Source: Gimesia chilikensis
GTDB lineage: Bacteria; Planctomycetota; Planctomycetia; Planctomycetales; Planctomycetaceae
DNA: 64,000 nucleotides
NCBI RefSeq assembly: GCF_007744075.1
Contig: NZ_CP036266.1
Span: forward strand, 1,637,001-1,701,000
Reading direction: 5' to 3'
How positions within the stretch are numbered: the first letter of the stretch is position 1; each line of letters begins with the position of its first letter. Of the stretch, positions 8,583 to 18,027 are shown piece after piece. Under the pieces are notes generated by a model. That model ran no database searches and was not told where the DNA came from. It saw only the letters and a list, made by a program, of their open reading frames with translations. Made by a program: the position numbers and the translations under genes.

Positions 8583-9761
8583 TCAGGAAGAAACCCGTGT
8601 TTGACAGATGCTGTCAAAAAACTGTTTGAACAGGTAATGGCTGTCGTGGGGGCCGGCCGATGCTTCAGGGTGATATTGCACGCTGAAGGCAGCATGGGTT
8701 TTGTGGCGGAGCCCGGCGACAGTGTCGTCGTTCATGTTGGTGTGGGTGACTTCGACATCGTCCGGCATGGTTTCAGGATCGATGGCAAAACCGTGGTTCT
8801 GCGAGGTGATTTCCACCTGTTTCGTGTCATGATTGAGAACCGGCTGATTTGCGCCCCGGTGTCCGAACTTGAGCTTGAAGGTCTTGCAACCGCAGGCGAG
8901 TCCGAGCAACTGGTGTCCGAGGCAGATCCCGAAGATGGGAACTTTGCCCATGAGGTTACGAATCGTCTCAATGGCGTAGGTCAATGGTTCCGGGTCTCCG
9001 GGGCCGTTGGAGAGGAAGACGCCGTCCGGGTTGAAGGCGAGAACGTCTTCCGCGGTGCAGTTTCCGGGGAGAATCGTTACGCGGCAGCCGAGCTGTTTCA
9101 GGTGACGTGGGATGTTCCACTTCATGCCGTAATCGATGGCGACGATGTGGTAATTGCTTTCCGCCTGATCTTCCCCTTCGGCCATGTTGGTGATGGATTT
9201 TCCGGAGAGGGAGTGAGTCGAACTGCTGTGGGCCAGCGGATGCAGGCCTTCATCCCATTCGCGGGCTTCTGCAGGCAGAACTTTGCTGACCAGATCCTGG
9301 CCGACGAGTTGCGGGCTGCTCTGGGCTTTTTTGACCAGCGATTCATCATCCAGATCGACCGTGGAGAGGACGCCGGTCATGGCGCCGGAGGTTCGGATCT
9401 TCCGCACCAGGGCGCGGGTGTCGATTCCCTGCAGTCCGATGACGCCTGCGGCTTTGAGGTATTCATCAAGAGTCTGTGTCGAGCGATAGTTGCTGGGAAT
9501 TTCGCAGAGCTCACGAACGATGAAGCCCTGCAGAGCGATTCCGCCGGACTCAATATCTTCGGGGGCGATGCCGTAGTTCCCGATCTGCGGATAGGTCATG
9601 GTGACGATCTGTCCGCAATAAGAGGGGTCGGTCAGGATTTCCTGGTACCCGGTCATGCTCGTGTTGAACACAACTTCACCGTGGACTTCTCCGTCCGCAC
9701 CAAAAGCCGTCCCTGTGAATACGCTGCCATCGGCAAGGGCTAACTTCGCTGTTTTCTGCAT
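8583..9761 (-). CDS. carA: Carbamoyl-phosphate synthase, small (glutaminase) subunit
   Basis: CarA hydrolyses glutamine and channels ammonia to CarB for carbamoyl phosphate, feeding arginine and pyrimidine synthesis. The N-terminal CPSase small-chain domain (about 1-150) has ALADGSVFTGTAFG and TGYQEILTDPSY. The C-terminal class I amidotransferase domain has the nucleophile C280 in IFGICLGHQ, plus H364 and E366 in QYHPEAS. The 392-residue length is normal. carB is not next to it in this window. On the opposite strand there is a long antisense reading frame that I regard as a shadow. Confidence 0.96.
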   Translation of the reverse strand: MQKTAKLALADGSVFTGTAFGADGEVHGEVVFNTSMTGYQEILTDPSYCGQIVTMTYPQIGNYGIAPEDIESGGIALQGFIVRELCEIPSNYRSTQTLDEYLKAAGVIGLQGIDTRALVRKIRTSGAMTGVLSTVDLDDESLVKKAQSSPQLVGQDLVSKVLPAEAREWDEGLHPLAHSSSTHSLSGKSITNMAEGEDQAESNYHIVAIDYGMKWNIPRHLKQLGCRVTILPGNCTAEDVLAFNPDGVFLSNGPGDPEPLTYAIETIRNLMGKVPIFGICLGHQLLGLACGCKTFKLKFGHRGANQPVLNHDTKQVEITSQNHGFAIDPETMPDDVEVTHTNMNDDTVAGLRHKTHAAFSVQYHPEASAGPHDSHYLFKQFFDSICQTRVSS

Positions 9762-9835
9762 TGTCTACACTGATCTTAAGGGATTGAAGAAATTCGGGTC
9801 AAATCTGATATGTTCTATCAAAGATTGGCGCAAAT

Positions 9836-9880
9836 AAAAAGAGACCGGCGCTGATGGCCGGCCTCTTCGGTCGTTTTTTT
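9836..9880. terminator. Bidirectional hairpin terminator
   Basis: The sequence AAAAAGAGACCGGC, a loop, GCCGGCCTC, then GTCGTTTTTTT forms a roughly 9-bp GC-rich stem. A T-tract follows on the plus strand, and TCTCTTTTTATTT follows on the minus strand. It lies directly downstream of the ArsR-type gene on the minus strand. Confidence 0.75.
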
Positions 9881-9906
9881 CAAATTTGAATTGATTCGAA
9901 AGGGAA

Positions 9907-10302
9907 TCAGCTCAGGTCCTGGGTGAGGACGAAATTATCGATGCGGATAATGTTCTCATTCGGATCATTAAAACTGTTGAACAGTTCAGCCATGATCGCG
10001 TGAAAATGGGTCCGGCAGATCGAATAGAAGTTGTGTTTGCCGTCGCGGCGTGCTTCAATTAAGCCTGCGTCGCGAAGGAGTGCGAGGTGGTGGCTCACAG
10101 CCGGCTGGCTCTGATTCAGCCTTTCACACAAGGCAGTTACGAATAATTCTTCTTCCTGGGCCAGATAAAGCATAATCCGCAGTCGCGTTTCATCGGACAG
10201 CAGTTTGAAAACTTTAACGAGGTTTTTCTCCAGATGATCTGGCAGCGTCGGAAAACGCTGGGTCGTTCCTTCCTGGGGCGGATCCACAAGATTTGTGGCC
10301 AT
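9907..10302 (-). CDS. ArsR/SmtB-type winged-helix transcriptional regulator
   Basis: About 130 residues with one winged helix-turn-helix. The family signature is clear: KVFKLLSDETRLRIMLYLAQEEELFVTALCERLNQSQPAVSHHLALLRDAGLIEARRDGK, split as the DNA-binding helices (SQPAVSHHLALL) and the wing (RRDGKHNFY). There is no CxC metal-binding pair of the SmtB type, so it may sense something other than a metal, or use thiols or protein partners. The ATG at 10302 follows AAGGAAAC; an upstream ATG at 10329 adds nine residues and is also possible. Neither neighbour suggests a target. Confidence 0.88.
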   Translation of the reverse strand: MATNLVDPPQEGTTQRFPTLPDHLEKNLVKVFKLLSDETRLRIMLYLAQEEELFVTALCERLNQSQPAVSHHLALLRDAGLIEARRDGKHNFYSICRTHFHAIMAELFNSFNDPNENIIRIDNFVLTQDLS

Positions 10303-10329
10303 ATCACTAGTTTCCTTTTTTAAATTCAT

Positions 10330-10740
10330 GCAATAGAGCTCGTTTAAAACCGGTCACTTTATATACGTGACCAGCCTGTGGGGCAAATTTGTTCGTTCCA
10401 CTCACGTCAGCGTGGGGAAGTTAAATCATGAAAAACAAGCAGCCAACCGCTGGCCATACCAATTGTTCAAAACATTGTGGCCCTTAATCGCCTGTATTAC
10501 ATGGCGCGCAGATCTCAGCTGAAATATTCAACTACTACTTGTAACGTTGCCAGACAGGCGAAAGATGTGACGTAGGAGAGTCGCTTCATTTCAGAAATTG
10601 AAGACCGCTCCCTTATTTCGTTGGCAATTATGGTAGTGCTCTGCCCAATCGTCAACTAGTATTTATCCAGTTTATCTAATTATTCGCGAAATAAGACTTG
10701 TTTTATGTGAATAAGTCTCTTGTCAGTAAGGGGTTATGTG
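10330..10740. other. Intergenic region between divergent genes
   Basis: This 410-bp stretch holds the upstream regions of the ArsR-type gene (minus) and the SDR (plus). It is more AT-rich towards the SDR (for example TTTATCCAGTTTATCTAATTA). I see no RNA gene, no coding frame and no clear operator palindrome. Confidence 0.5.
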
Positions 10741-11511
10741 GTGTCTGTCTCTGCGTTCTGCGATTTGACCGGTAAGAAAGCAATGGTGACCGGGTCCTCT
10801 TCCGGCATCGGAAAAGCGATTGCGCTGGAGCTGGCTGAGGCGGGGGCGGACGTGCTGATCCATTATCGGAATTCGTCCCTGGCAGCAGAAGCGGTGGTGG
10901 AAGAGATCCGGAGTCGCGGACGGGAATCGGAGATGCTCTCCCTCGACCTGGCTCATCAGGAAAAGTATGACGATTTTATAAATCGCGCTTTTCAGAAATG
11001 GGGGACATTGGACATTTGGGTGAATAACGCGGGCGTCGATCTGCTGACGGGAGACCAGGCCAAACTGGGGTATGATGCGAAACTCGAAAAACTATTCGAT
11101 ATCGATGTGCGGGGAACCGTTCTGCTGTCGCGTGAAGTGGGACGTCGCATGAGCGAACAGGGTCATGGCTGTATACTGAATATCGGCTGGGACCAGTCGG
11201 ATCGGGGAATGGAAGGGGCCAGTGGTGAGCTGTTCGCGACCAGCAAGAATGCGATCATGGGTTTCAGTCGTTCGCTGGCGGTCTCGCTGGCACCGAAGGT
11301 TCGCGTGAACTGTATTGCGCCCGGCTGGATTCTGACGGCCTGGGGGGAATCGGCGAGTGAAGTCTGGCAGGAGCGGGTCAAACAGGAAACCCCGATGGAC
11401 TGCTGGGGAACTCCCCAGGACATCGCCAACATGGCGCGGTTTCTCTGCAGTCGGGAAGCGGCTTATATCACCGGACAGGTCATCAATGTGAATGGGGGCG
11501 CCGTTCGCTAA
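10741..11511 (+). CDS. SDR-family protein lacking the catalytic tyrosine
   Basis: This is a short-chain dehydrogenase/reductase-fold protein. The NAD(P)-binding glycine motif TGSSSGIG is near residue 18 and NNAG near residue 97; SLDLAHQ and the C-terminal ITGQVINVNGG are typical. The active site is not typical: the usual YxxxK reads FATSK, and the Ser-bearing strand reads ILNIGWDQSD. The protein may be a non-canonical reductase or a cofactor-binding, non-catalytic relative. The start is set to the GTG at 10741 because AAGGGG lies seven bases before it; a TTG at 10720 is an alternative. It ends 7 bp before the stop of the convergent haem-protein gene. Confidence 0.85.
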   Translation: MSVSAFCDLTGKKAMVTGSSSGIGKAIALELAEAGADVLIHYRNSSLAAEAVVEEIRSRGRESEMLSLDLAHQEKYDDFINRAFQKWGTLDIWVNNAGVDLLTGDQAKLGYDAKLEKLFDIDVRGTVLLSREVGRRMSEQGHGCILNIGWDQSDRGMEGASGELFATSKNAIMGFSRSLAVSLAPKVRVNCIAPGWILTAWGESASEVWQERVKQETPMDCWGTPQDIANMARFLCSREAAYITGQVINVNGGAVR

Positions 11512-11518
11512 GCTGCGA

Positions 11519-14482
11519 TTACTCGGAACCGGGTTTCGACTTCGAATTCGATTCCGGCAGCAGGTAGGCAATTAGATCACGAAATTCCTGGAGCGTCATC
11601 TGGTCCACCAGGCCGTTAGGCATGATCGAGGTTTTGGAAGGGACCATTTCTTCGATCTCGTCGATTTTGAACGAACGGATTTTCCCGTTGGAGTCGTAAA
11701 TCGAACGTTCTTTGTTGTTGTGTTTATGATAAATGCCCGAGGCGGTCTGACCGTCGATGGTGACGATCGTCAGTGGGAGAAAGCCCGGGTCAATATCTTT
11801 ACTGGGATTGATGATCGCTTCGACCAGACGTTCCCGGTTCAAAGCGATACGACCGTTGGTGCGAATCAGACCGGGACCCACCTGTTGTCCGCGACCGTCG
11901 ATCTGATGACAACGGAAGCAGCCGGGGCCCTGGGGATGAAAGAAGAGACGCTGACCGGCGCGGGGGTCTGCGGGACCGGCGAGGGTCTGCAGCCACGCGG
12001 AGAGTTCGTCCCGGTTCGGTTTTGTTTCTGCAGGACTTTGATTCAGAACCCGCTGCACGAGAGCGGCGGCCGCGTAGTTCTCTGCAGCCAGCTGTTTTAG
12101 CGTTGTCTGTTGTGATGGGTTGAGTGAAGCACCACGCAGGGTTCGCAGGGCTTCGTTGGCGACGGTCGGGTTAGTGTCAGCAGCCAGCTTGAGCAGAGGT
12201 TTGACATTCTCAGGTTGAGTGGCAGAGAGGCCGATGATGGCTTCCGCGCGGAGGTTGGCATCGGCTTTTGAATTATTGGCGAGCTGCAGCAGTTGCTGAC
12301 GGGCGGTTTTCGTTTTGAGATCACGAAGACTGCGGATGGCTTCGGTACGGACTCCCGCATCAGTGGATTGTGTCAGCGAGGTCAGTTTGGCTTCACTCAA
12401 AGCGGGATGTTTCGCGGGCAGGAAGAGTAGAATCTGTTTTAACACTTCAGGCGACGTTTCGGGAAGATCCAGCAGGCGGGCGGCCAGTTGCTGTGCCTGT
12501 GATTTAGTGACCCACCAGTCGCCTGTCGTGCCCCGCGTCCAGTCTTTCATCACGCCATCGAGCTGCGCGATGGAAGCCAGGTAGGCTTTGAGCAGGTCGG
12601 GGGTCGTAGCCTGACTGGCGAGGTCGGCGACCAGTGTTTCGCGGAACTGTTTAAGCTGATCGCGTCCGATCCATTCGACGGCGACGAATCGCACATCGGG
12701 ATTGTGATCTTTGAGAGCCTGTTTGAGCAGGTTGTCATCGGCTGGGGTGTTGCTCTCTTTGAGCAGAAAAATCGCTGCCAGGCGGACGGCGGAATCGTCG
12801 TTCTGGGAGAACAACTCAGCGAGCTCTATGTTGGTCAGTGTCTGTCGTAGCCCTTCACGGGCGGCCTGCTGCATGAACGGATCACTATTCTGCAGATGCT
12901 CGAAAAGCAGGGGCAGGCTCTGTTTGTTTGAGATGCGTCTGAGGGCTGCAGCCTGGACGAGGGGGGACTGATCTTCCCGGGCGACCTGTGCGAAGTCGAC
13001 CTGGTCGGCGGGAAGAATCGCGACGGCCTGTTCGCGGATGCCGGGTTCTTTGTCTTTAAGCAGGACGGCGATGTGTGCAGGCGTCAATTTGTTGACGCTG
13101 ACCAAGGCATTCAAGGCGACGGCTCGAACGCGCGGATCCGTGTTGCCGAGGGATGCCTGGAGCTGGTCGATGCCAGGCTTCTTCTGCGCGAGTAGATTAC
13201 GAGCCGCGTTCTGACGCTGTTGCCAGTCGGGGGAAGTCAGTTGATTGTCGCGGGGAGACAGTTCCGGTTTCACGGCACTGATTTTCCAGACGCGGCCTTT
13301 GCCATGCAGGGGGTAAGAGCGGTCGGCCCAGTCGCCGACATACAGGCAGCCGTCGGGGCCAACAGCGATGCCCGCGGGACGGAAGTATTCTTCGCCGGCG
13401 ATGACTGGTTGCGTGGAGGTTTTGAACGAGGCACCATCGGGGGTGAGGTGGTAGCGGTCGATGCGGTGTTCGCCCCAGCTGGCCACCAGCAGGTCGCCGC
13501 GATAGTCGGCGGGGAGCTGGTCGGATTCGTAGGAAATGACCCCCGTAGGAGACTCGCCGGTAGAAGAGGTCATGGGCAGGGTGCCCGGGGTTTCGGCGTT
13601 GACGGCGATAAAGGGTTCGAGTGTGCGACGCCGGTAGCCATAGTCACCTCCCTGAACGATGGTCAGCAGGCGACAGGGGGGACGATTACCGGGATCATTA
13701 TCGCCAACAAACATGCGGCCGTAGACATCGAAGCAGAGGTGGAAAGGATTCCAGAAGCCGGTGGCAATCCGTTCGAGGCGGCTGCCATCAGTGCGACAGC
13801 GGAAGACTCCTCCTTCTCCGCGCAGAGCGGGAATACGGACACTGCCTTTGCCGACGAGTGTTGCATCGTCTCCATAATTCTGGCCGAGGGTGAAATAGAT
13901 ATTGCCGAAGTCGCCCACGAGTTCGGCGTCGGCTCCTTCGTTTTCTCCCATGCCAAAATAGATGTTGTTAAAGAAGTCGAATGCAAAGCCTGAGAAGCCG
14001 TTGTGTGGATAGGTGGCGGTGGTTTCCAGTTGAACCAGATTCTGGCGTAGGTCCGCTGTGCCGTCGTCGTCTTTGTCTCGCAGTCGGAAAATGGAACTGC
14101 GGGTGGCGACGTAGATCCAGCCATCCGGATGGGCGGCGACGTTCATGGTTTCTGTCGAGCCTTCGTAGAATGTCTGAATCAGGTCGGCGCGACCATCGCC
14201 CGTGGTGTCCTCCAGTAATCGAATCCGGTCGGTTTTGGGACCCTCGTAATTCTCGGGGCGAAAGTGAGTGTGACTTTCGACGACAAAGACGCGTCCCCGC
14301 TGGTCAACGGTGAGGCCGGTGACAGTGACGATGTCCGGTTCGGCAGCGAAAAGTTCAATCTTGATCCGCGGATCGAGCGAGCGCGGCGGTTCGATCTCCG
14401 CTGTTGCCAGGGAAGAGAGGCAGCAGACAGCGGAGAACGATAGAACGGAAGCCAACAGTCGGGCTGGGGAAAGACCGGTCAT
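11519..14482 (-). CDS. PVC-type haem-binding protein: propeller, HEAT repeats and C-terminal CxxCH domain
   Basis: This is a large exported protein of 987 residues. After a signal peptide (ending near ATAEI) comes a six-blade-like dehydrogenase propeller, about 35-400 (FAAEPDIVTVTGLTVDQRGRVFVVES, GDNDPGNRPP, GDWADRSYPLHGKGRVWKI). HEAT-like helical repeats follow, about 410-830, and then a cytochrome c-like domain with CFRCH at 855-859. Such proteins are abundant in Planctomycetes and probably oxidise sugars or other alcohols, passing electrons to haem; the substrate is unknown. Residues 171-190 and 192-211 are a tandem duplication. The esterase gene lies 56 bp upstream, so the two are likely cotranscribed. 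Confidence 0.88.
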   Translation of the reverse strand: MTGLSPARLLASVLSFSAVCCLSSLATAEIEPPRSLDPRIKIELFAAEPDIVTVTGLTVDQRGRVFVVESHTHFRPENYEGPKTDRIRLLEDTTGDGRADLIQTFYEGSTETMNVAAHPDGWIYVATRSSIFRLRDKDDDGTADLRQNLVQLETTATYPHNGFSGFAFDFFNNIYFGMGENEGADAELVGDFGNIYFTLGQNYGDDATLVGKGSVRIPALRGEGGVFRCRTDGSRLERIATGFWNPFHLCFDVYGRMFVGDNDPGNRPPCRLLTIVQGGDYGYRRRTLEPFIAVNAETPGTLPMTSSTGESPTGVISYESDQLPADYRGDLLVASWGEHRIDRYHLTPDGASFKTSTQPVIAGEEYFRPAGIAVGPDGCLYVGDWADRSYPLHGKGRVWKISAVKPELSPRDNQLTSPDWQQRQNAARNLLAQKKPGIDQLQASLGNTDPRVRAVALNALVSVNKLTPAHIAVLLKDKEPGIREQAVAILPADQVDFAQVAREDQSPLVQAAALRRISNKQSLPLLFEHLQNSDPFMQQAAREGLRQTLTNIELAELFSQNDDSAVRLAAIFLLKESNTPADDNLLKQALKDHNPDVRFVAVEWIGRDQLKQFRETLVADLASQATTPDLLKAYLASIAQLDGVMKDWTRGTTGDWWVTKSQAQQLAARLLDLPETSPEVLKQILLFLPAKHPALSEAKLTSLTQSTDAGVRTEAIRSLRDLKTKTARQQLLQLANNSKADANLRAEAIIGLSATQPENVKPLLKLAADTNPTVANEALRTLRGASLNPSQQTTLKQLAAENYAAAALVQRVLNQSPAETKPNRDELSAWLQTLAGPADPRAGQRLFFHPQGPGCFRCHQIDGRGQQVGPGLIRTNGRIALNRERLVEAIINPSKDIDPGFLPLTIVTIDGQTASGIYHKHNNKERSIYDSNGKIRSFKIDEIEEMVPSKTSIMPNGLVDQMTLQEFRDLIAYLLPESNSKSKPGSE

Positions 14483-14538
14483 GTCGTCAGCTCCTGGTTG
14501 GGATTGAGGGAGGGTTTTTCAGGATGTCGTCAGCGGAC

Positions 14539-15468
14539 TTATTTCTGAGGAGGCAGGTAGCCCAGCGAGGTCAGAAACGCGTCCAGTTTTACGATGGTGT
14601 CTTCGTAGTTCTTTTTGTTACGACTCAGGTTGAAGAAACCGTGCGGTTGATCCGGGTAAGCGATGAGCTCACAGCGGTTACCTTTCTGCTTCATCTGATC
14701 AGTAAAGCGTTCGACGTTTTCGAAAAGTACTGTTGTATCGCCGGTGCCGTGGAAAATAATCGTAGGTGGGGTGCCCTTCCGCACGAAATGGATGGGAGAG
14801 ATTTCCTTGCAACGTTCTCCGAGCTGTTGCGGTCCCCCTTTCCAGCCGGTTTCGGTGGTGTCAACGACCGGGTTGAACAGAGCCATCGCATTGGGGACGG
14901 AAGAGATCTTTTTATTTTCGTTCGGTTCATCGAAACCGGTCACAGTGCCCGTGCAGGCGGCGACGTGTCCACCGGCCGAACCACCTCCGGCAACGATGCG
15001 ATTGGGATCAATTCCCAGTTCTGCAGCGTGTTCGCGAATCCAGCGGACAGCTGATTTTCCATCGGCGACGCATTCGAAGGGGGTGGTGTCGTGCTTGGAT
15101 TTGATGCGGTATTCGGCCGCGCAGGCGACCATGCCACGTGAAGCGAGGTAACGACAGTGAGGTTCAAATTGACTGGGATTGCCACTCCGCCAGCCTCCTC
15201 CGAAGAAGAAGACAACCGCAGGTCGGGAGTCGCTGGGTTTCCAGTCAGCGGGTTTGAAAATATTCAGATGCAGATCGCCCTGGTCGGTTTTTTTATAGAC
15301 TTTGAATTCCGCATCCTTGAGCGGTTTCCAGCCGGTCTTGGGGGAGTTGGCTTTCTTTTTCTGTTTCTGTTCTGCTGCCCGGAGGGGAGAAGAGGACTCG
15401 AAGCCCGCGAATTGCGTTGCGGCTGCGAGGGTACAAGCGATGAGCGCGATTGTGAAACGGAAATTCAT
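14539..15468 (-). CDS. Secreted alpha/beta-hydrolase, carbohydrate-esterase-like
   Basis: A 309-residue protein with an N-terminal signal (TIALIACTLAAATQFAG). The hydrolase fold of the BD-FAE/lipase-like group shows an oxyanion strand (VVFFFGGGW, where most members have HGGG) and the nucleophile S164 in GGGSAGG. Candidate acid and base are D244 (HGTGD) and H276 (QPHGF). Such enzymes remove acetyl or feruloyl groups from polysaccharides or small esters. The neighbours, the haem-propeller protein downstream and the SASA esterase divergently upstream, support a role in polysaccharide deacetylation, but the substrate is not determined. Confidence 0.85.
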   Translation of the reverse strand: MNFRFTIALIACTLAAATQFAGFESSSPLRAAEQKQKKKANSPKTGWKPLKDAEFKVYKKTDQGDLHLNIFKPADWKPSDSRPAVVFFFGGGWRSGNPSQFEPHCRYLASRGMVACAAEYRIKSKHDTTPFECVADGKSAVRWIREHAAELGIDPNRIVAGGGSAGGHVAACTGTVTGFDEPNENKKISSVPNAMALFNPVVDTTETGWKGGPQQLGERCKEISPIHFVRKGTPPTIIFHGTGDTTVLFENVERFTDQMKQKGNRCELIAYPDQPHGFFNLSRNKKNYEDTIVKLDAFLTSLGYLPPQK

Positions 15469-15589
15469 GCTGCAGAGATTCCTTCTGTAAAACTTGAAAC
15501 CGGTTGCTTGATATCACATTGGATGACCTTCTATAGTAAATGAAAGTATGATCGAATTGTCTTTTCTTTTCAGGCTGGAATCCCAAAAA

Positions 15590-16387
15590 ATGAAAATTAA
15601 ACTGCTGTTGAGTGTGGCCCTGTTCATGGGGCTGTTTACGGTTCTGAGTACAACCCGGGCGGAAGAGAACGCGTCCCAGTTACCTCCCAAAGAAAAATTT
15701 GAAATCTATCTGCTGATCGGACAGTCAAACATGGCTGGGCGGGGGAAAGTCGATCCCGCGACTAATAAGGCGCATCCCCGGGTGTTGAAACTCGACAAGC
15801 AGGGAAAATGGGTGCCGGCCACCGATCCGTTGCACTTCGATAAACCCAAGATTGCCGGCGTGGGTCCCGGTTCCGGATTTGGTCCCGTGATTGCGGAAGC
15901 AAAGCCGGGCGTGACGATTGGCCTGATTCCCGCAGCCGTGGGGGGAACGCCCCTCAGTCGCTGGGTCAAAGGGGGCGATTTGTATGAGCGTGCCGTCAAG
16001 CTGGCGAAAGAGAATCAGAAGTATGGCGAGATCAAAGGTGCGATCTGGCACCAGGGGGAAGGGGATTCTTCCAATCCCAAGTTGTATAACTCATACCAGA
16101 ATCGACTCTCGGGCATGATCGCGGATTTGCGCAAAGATCTGAACGAACCGGACATGCCGTTCGTTATGGGAGAACTGGGGGAGTTTTTCACACGCCCCGG
16201 TGCCGAGACCGTCAACAAGTCGCTGCATGGAATTGCAGAGACGGTGCCTGCTACCGCGGTGGCCTCTTCAAAAGGTCTGCCTGCGAAAAGCGATCAGGTG
16301 CACTTCAATGCGGAAGCAGAGCGAGAGTTCGGCAAGCGTTATGCGGCACAGATGCTGAAACTGCAGCAGCAGGCTGCTGAGAAGTAA
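15590..16387 (+). CDS. Secreted SASA-domain (sialate O-acetylesterase-like) carbohydrate esterase
   Basis: A 265-residue exported protein with signal peptide MKIKLLLSVALFMGLFTVLS. It is an SGNH-type esterase of the SASA/CE6 group: the nucleophile S46 lies in LLIGQSNMAGRG, the middle block is AIWHQGEGDSSNP, and the acid/base pair is D235 and H238 in KSDQVHFN. These enzymes remove O-acetyl groups from sialic acids or xylan. I take the ATG at 15590 because the signal peptide starts there; an upstream in-frame ATG at 15548 would add 14 hydrophobic/charged residues. A strong terminator follows. Confidence 0.88.
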   Translation: MKIKLLLSVALFMGLFTVLSTTRAEENASQLPPKEKFEIYLLIGQSNMAGRGKVDPATNKAHPRVLKLDKQGKWVPATDPLHFDKPKIAGVGPGSGFGPVIAEAKPGVTIGLIPAAVGGTPLSRWVKGGDLYERAVKLAKENQKYGEIKGAIWHQGEGDSSNPKLYNSYQNRLSGMIADLRKDLNEPDMPFVMGELGEFFTRPGAETVNKSLHGIAETVPATAVASSKGLPAKSDQVHFNAEAEREFGKRYAAQMLKLQQQAAEK

Positions 16388-16412
16388 GCGATTCTGTAAA
16401 GCTGTGAATACG

Positions 16413-16446
16413 AAAAGAGGCAGTCTTTGTTGACTGCCTCTTTTTT
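16413..16446. terminator. Bidirectional intrinsic terminator
   Basis: AAAAGAGGCAGTC, loop TTTGTT, GACTGCCTCTTTTTT form a perfect stem with T-runs on both strands. It ends the SASA esterase on plus and the DUF1501 gene on minus. Confidence 0.9.
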
Positions 16447-16464
16447 GGTATGTAGCACTGGAGA

Positions 16465-17940
16465 TCAGGCGAGGATGTCTTTGACCGGGTGGTGTTCTTC
16501 GACGCCGGTGAGCCGCTGATCGAGACCCTGGAATTTGTAGGTCAGTTTGCGATGATCGATGCCCAGACACTGCAGGATCGTCGCGTTGAAATCATGGATG
16601 TGGACCGGCTTGTCGACGATGTTGTAACTGAAATCGTCGGTCGACCCGTAGACCTGTCCTTTTTTGATGCCGCCACCGGCCATCCAGACGGAGAAACAGC
16701 GGGGGTGGTGGTCACGTCCGTAGTTTTCACGACTGAGTTTCCCCTGGCAGTAGACCGTACGGCCGAATTCACCGCCCCAGATGACGAGGGTGTCATCGAG
16801 CATGCCACGCTGTTTGAGGTCTTTGACAAGAGCGGCTGCCGGCTGGTCGATGTCCTTACATTGTTTGGGCAGGTCACCCGCGATATTCGCGTGCTGGTCC
16901 CAGCCACGGTGGAAGATCTGCGAGAAGCGGACCCCCCGTTCGGCCATGCGACGGGCGAGCAGGCAGTGATAGGCGAATGTGCCCGGTTTATGTACCTCGG
17001 GGCCATACATGTCGAGCGTGGCTTTGGTTTCCTTGGTGATGTCGGTCAGTTCGGGAACCGACGTCTGCATGCGGAAAGCCATCTCGTATTGTGAGATGCG
17101 GGTCTGGATTTCCGGGTCGCCGATACTTTCGTATTCGTTCTGATTCACCTGCGAGAGGGTGTCCAGCATGCGGCGGCGCAATTTGGCGGAGACGCCTGGC
17201 GGGTTGGAAAGGAACAGCACCGGATCGCCCTGCGAACGCAGTGAGACACCCGAGTATTTACTCGGCAGGAATCCGCTGCCCCAGAGACGGTTGTAAAGCG
17301 CCTGAGCCTGTTGCCGACCTGACCAGGTGGAGGTAAGAACAACGAAGGCGGGCAGGTTTTCGTTCATCGAACCCAGACCGTAGCTCAGCCAGGAGCCGAG
17401 GCTGGCGCGACCGGGCAACTGGTTGCCGGTGCAGATGTAGGTAATTGCCGGGTCGTGGTTGATGGCTTCCGTCCAGAGCGAGCGGACGATGGAAATATCT
17501 TTGACGATGCCTGCGGTGTGAGGCAGCAGTTCACTGACCCAGGCACCATCGCCACCGTTGTCGTGTTTCGTGAATTTGAATTTCGACGGAGCCAGCGGAA
17601 AGCGGGACTGCCCCGAGGTCATCGTCGTCAGTCGCTGTCCCTGCCGGACGGACTCGGGGAGGTCTTTATCGAAAAGTTTGTCGAGTTCCGGTTTGTAGTC
17701 GAGCGTGTCGATCTGTGAAGGGGAACCCGCCATGAACAGATAGATGGCCCGCTTCGCTTTGGGAGCGAAGTGAGGGATGTCGGGGAGTCCGCCGATTGTC
17801 TGTGATTCGGGATTCGCTGCCTGCAAGGGCTGTCGATTGGCCTCGAGGGAGGCCAGGGCGGCGGTTCCCAGCCCGAGGCCACCCGCTTTGAAAAAATGAC
17901 GTCGCGTGATCTGTGAGAGATGTTCCTGCATGGGATTCAT
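16465..17940 (-). CDS. DUF1501 protein with Tat signal (first copy)
   Basis: A 491-residue member of the DUF1501 family, which is related in fold to alkaline phosphatase/sulfatase-type enzymes and greatly expanded in Planctomycetes. The N terminus has a twin-arginine export signal ([21 protein letters not shown]). Family blocks visible are [44 protein letters not shown] and [10 protein letters not shown] followed by [19 protein letters not shown]. It lies 87 bp downstream of a DUF1549/DUF1553 gene, the standard two-gene module. The function is unproven; a role in outer-surface polysaccharide processing is usually proposed. Confidence 0.92.
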   Translation of the reverse strand: MNPMQEHLSQITRRHFFKAGGLGLGTAALASLEANRQPLQAANPESQTIGGLPDIPHFAPKAKRAIYLFMAGSPSQIDTLDYKPELDKLFDKDLPESVRQGQRLTTMTSGQSRFPLAPSKFKFTKHDNGGDGAWVSELLPHTAGIVKDISIVRSLWTEAINHDPAITYICTGNQLPGRASLGSWLSYGLGSMNENLPAFVVLTSTWSGRQQAQALYNRLWGSGFLPSKYSGVSLRSQGDPVLFLSNPPGVSAKLRRRMLDTLSQVNQNEYESIGDPEIQTRISQYEMAFRMQTSVPELTDITKETKATLDMYGPEVHKPGTFAYHCLLARRMAERGVRFSQIFHRGWDQHANIAGDLPKQCKDIDQPAAALVKDLKQRGMLDDTLVIWGGEFGRTVYCQGKLSRENYGRDHHPRCFSVWMAGGGIKKGQVYGSTDDFSYNIVDKPVHIHDFNATILQCLGIDHRKLTYKFQGLDQRLTGVEEHHPVKDILA

Positions 17941-18027
17941 GACGATACCTGTTTATTTCTGTTGAGTTCTAAGCCGCAACTGATGCTGTCCGGCGTGGAT
18001 GCTGTGGAATGATGAATAACAACGTCT

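Noticed and set aside
8532..9743. 403-codon plus-strand frame opposite carA
   Set aside because: carA on the minus strand has clear CarA motifs over the whole length; the opposite frame is composition-driven and has no recognisable motif.
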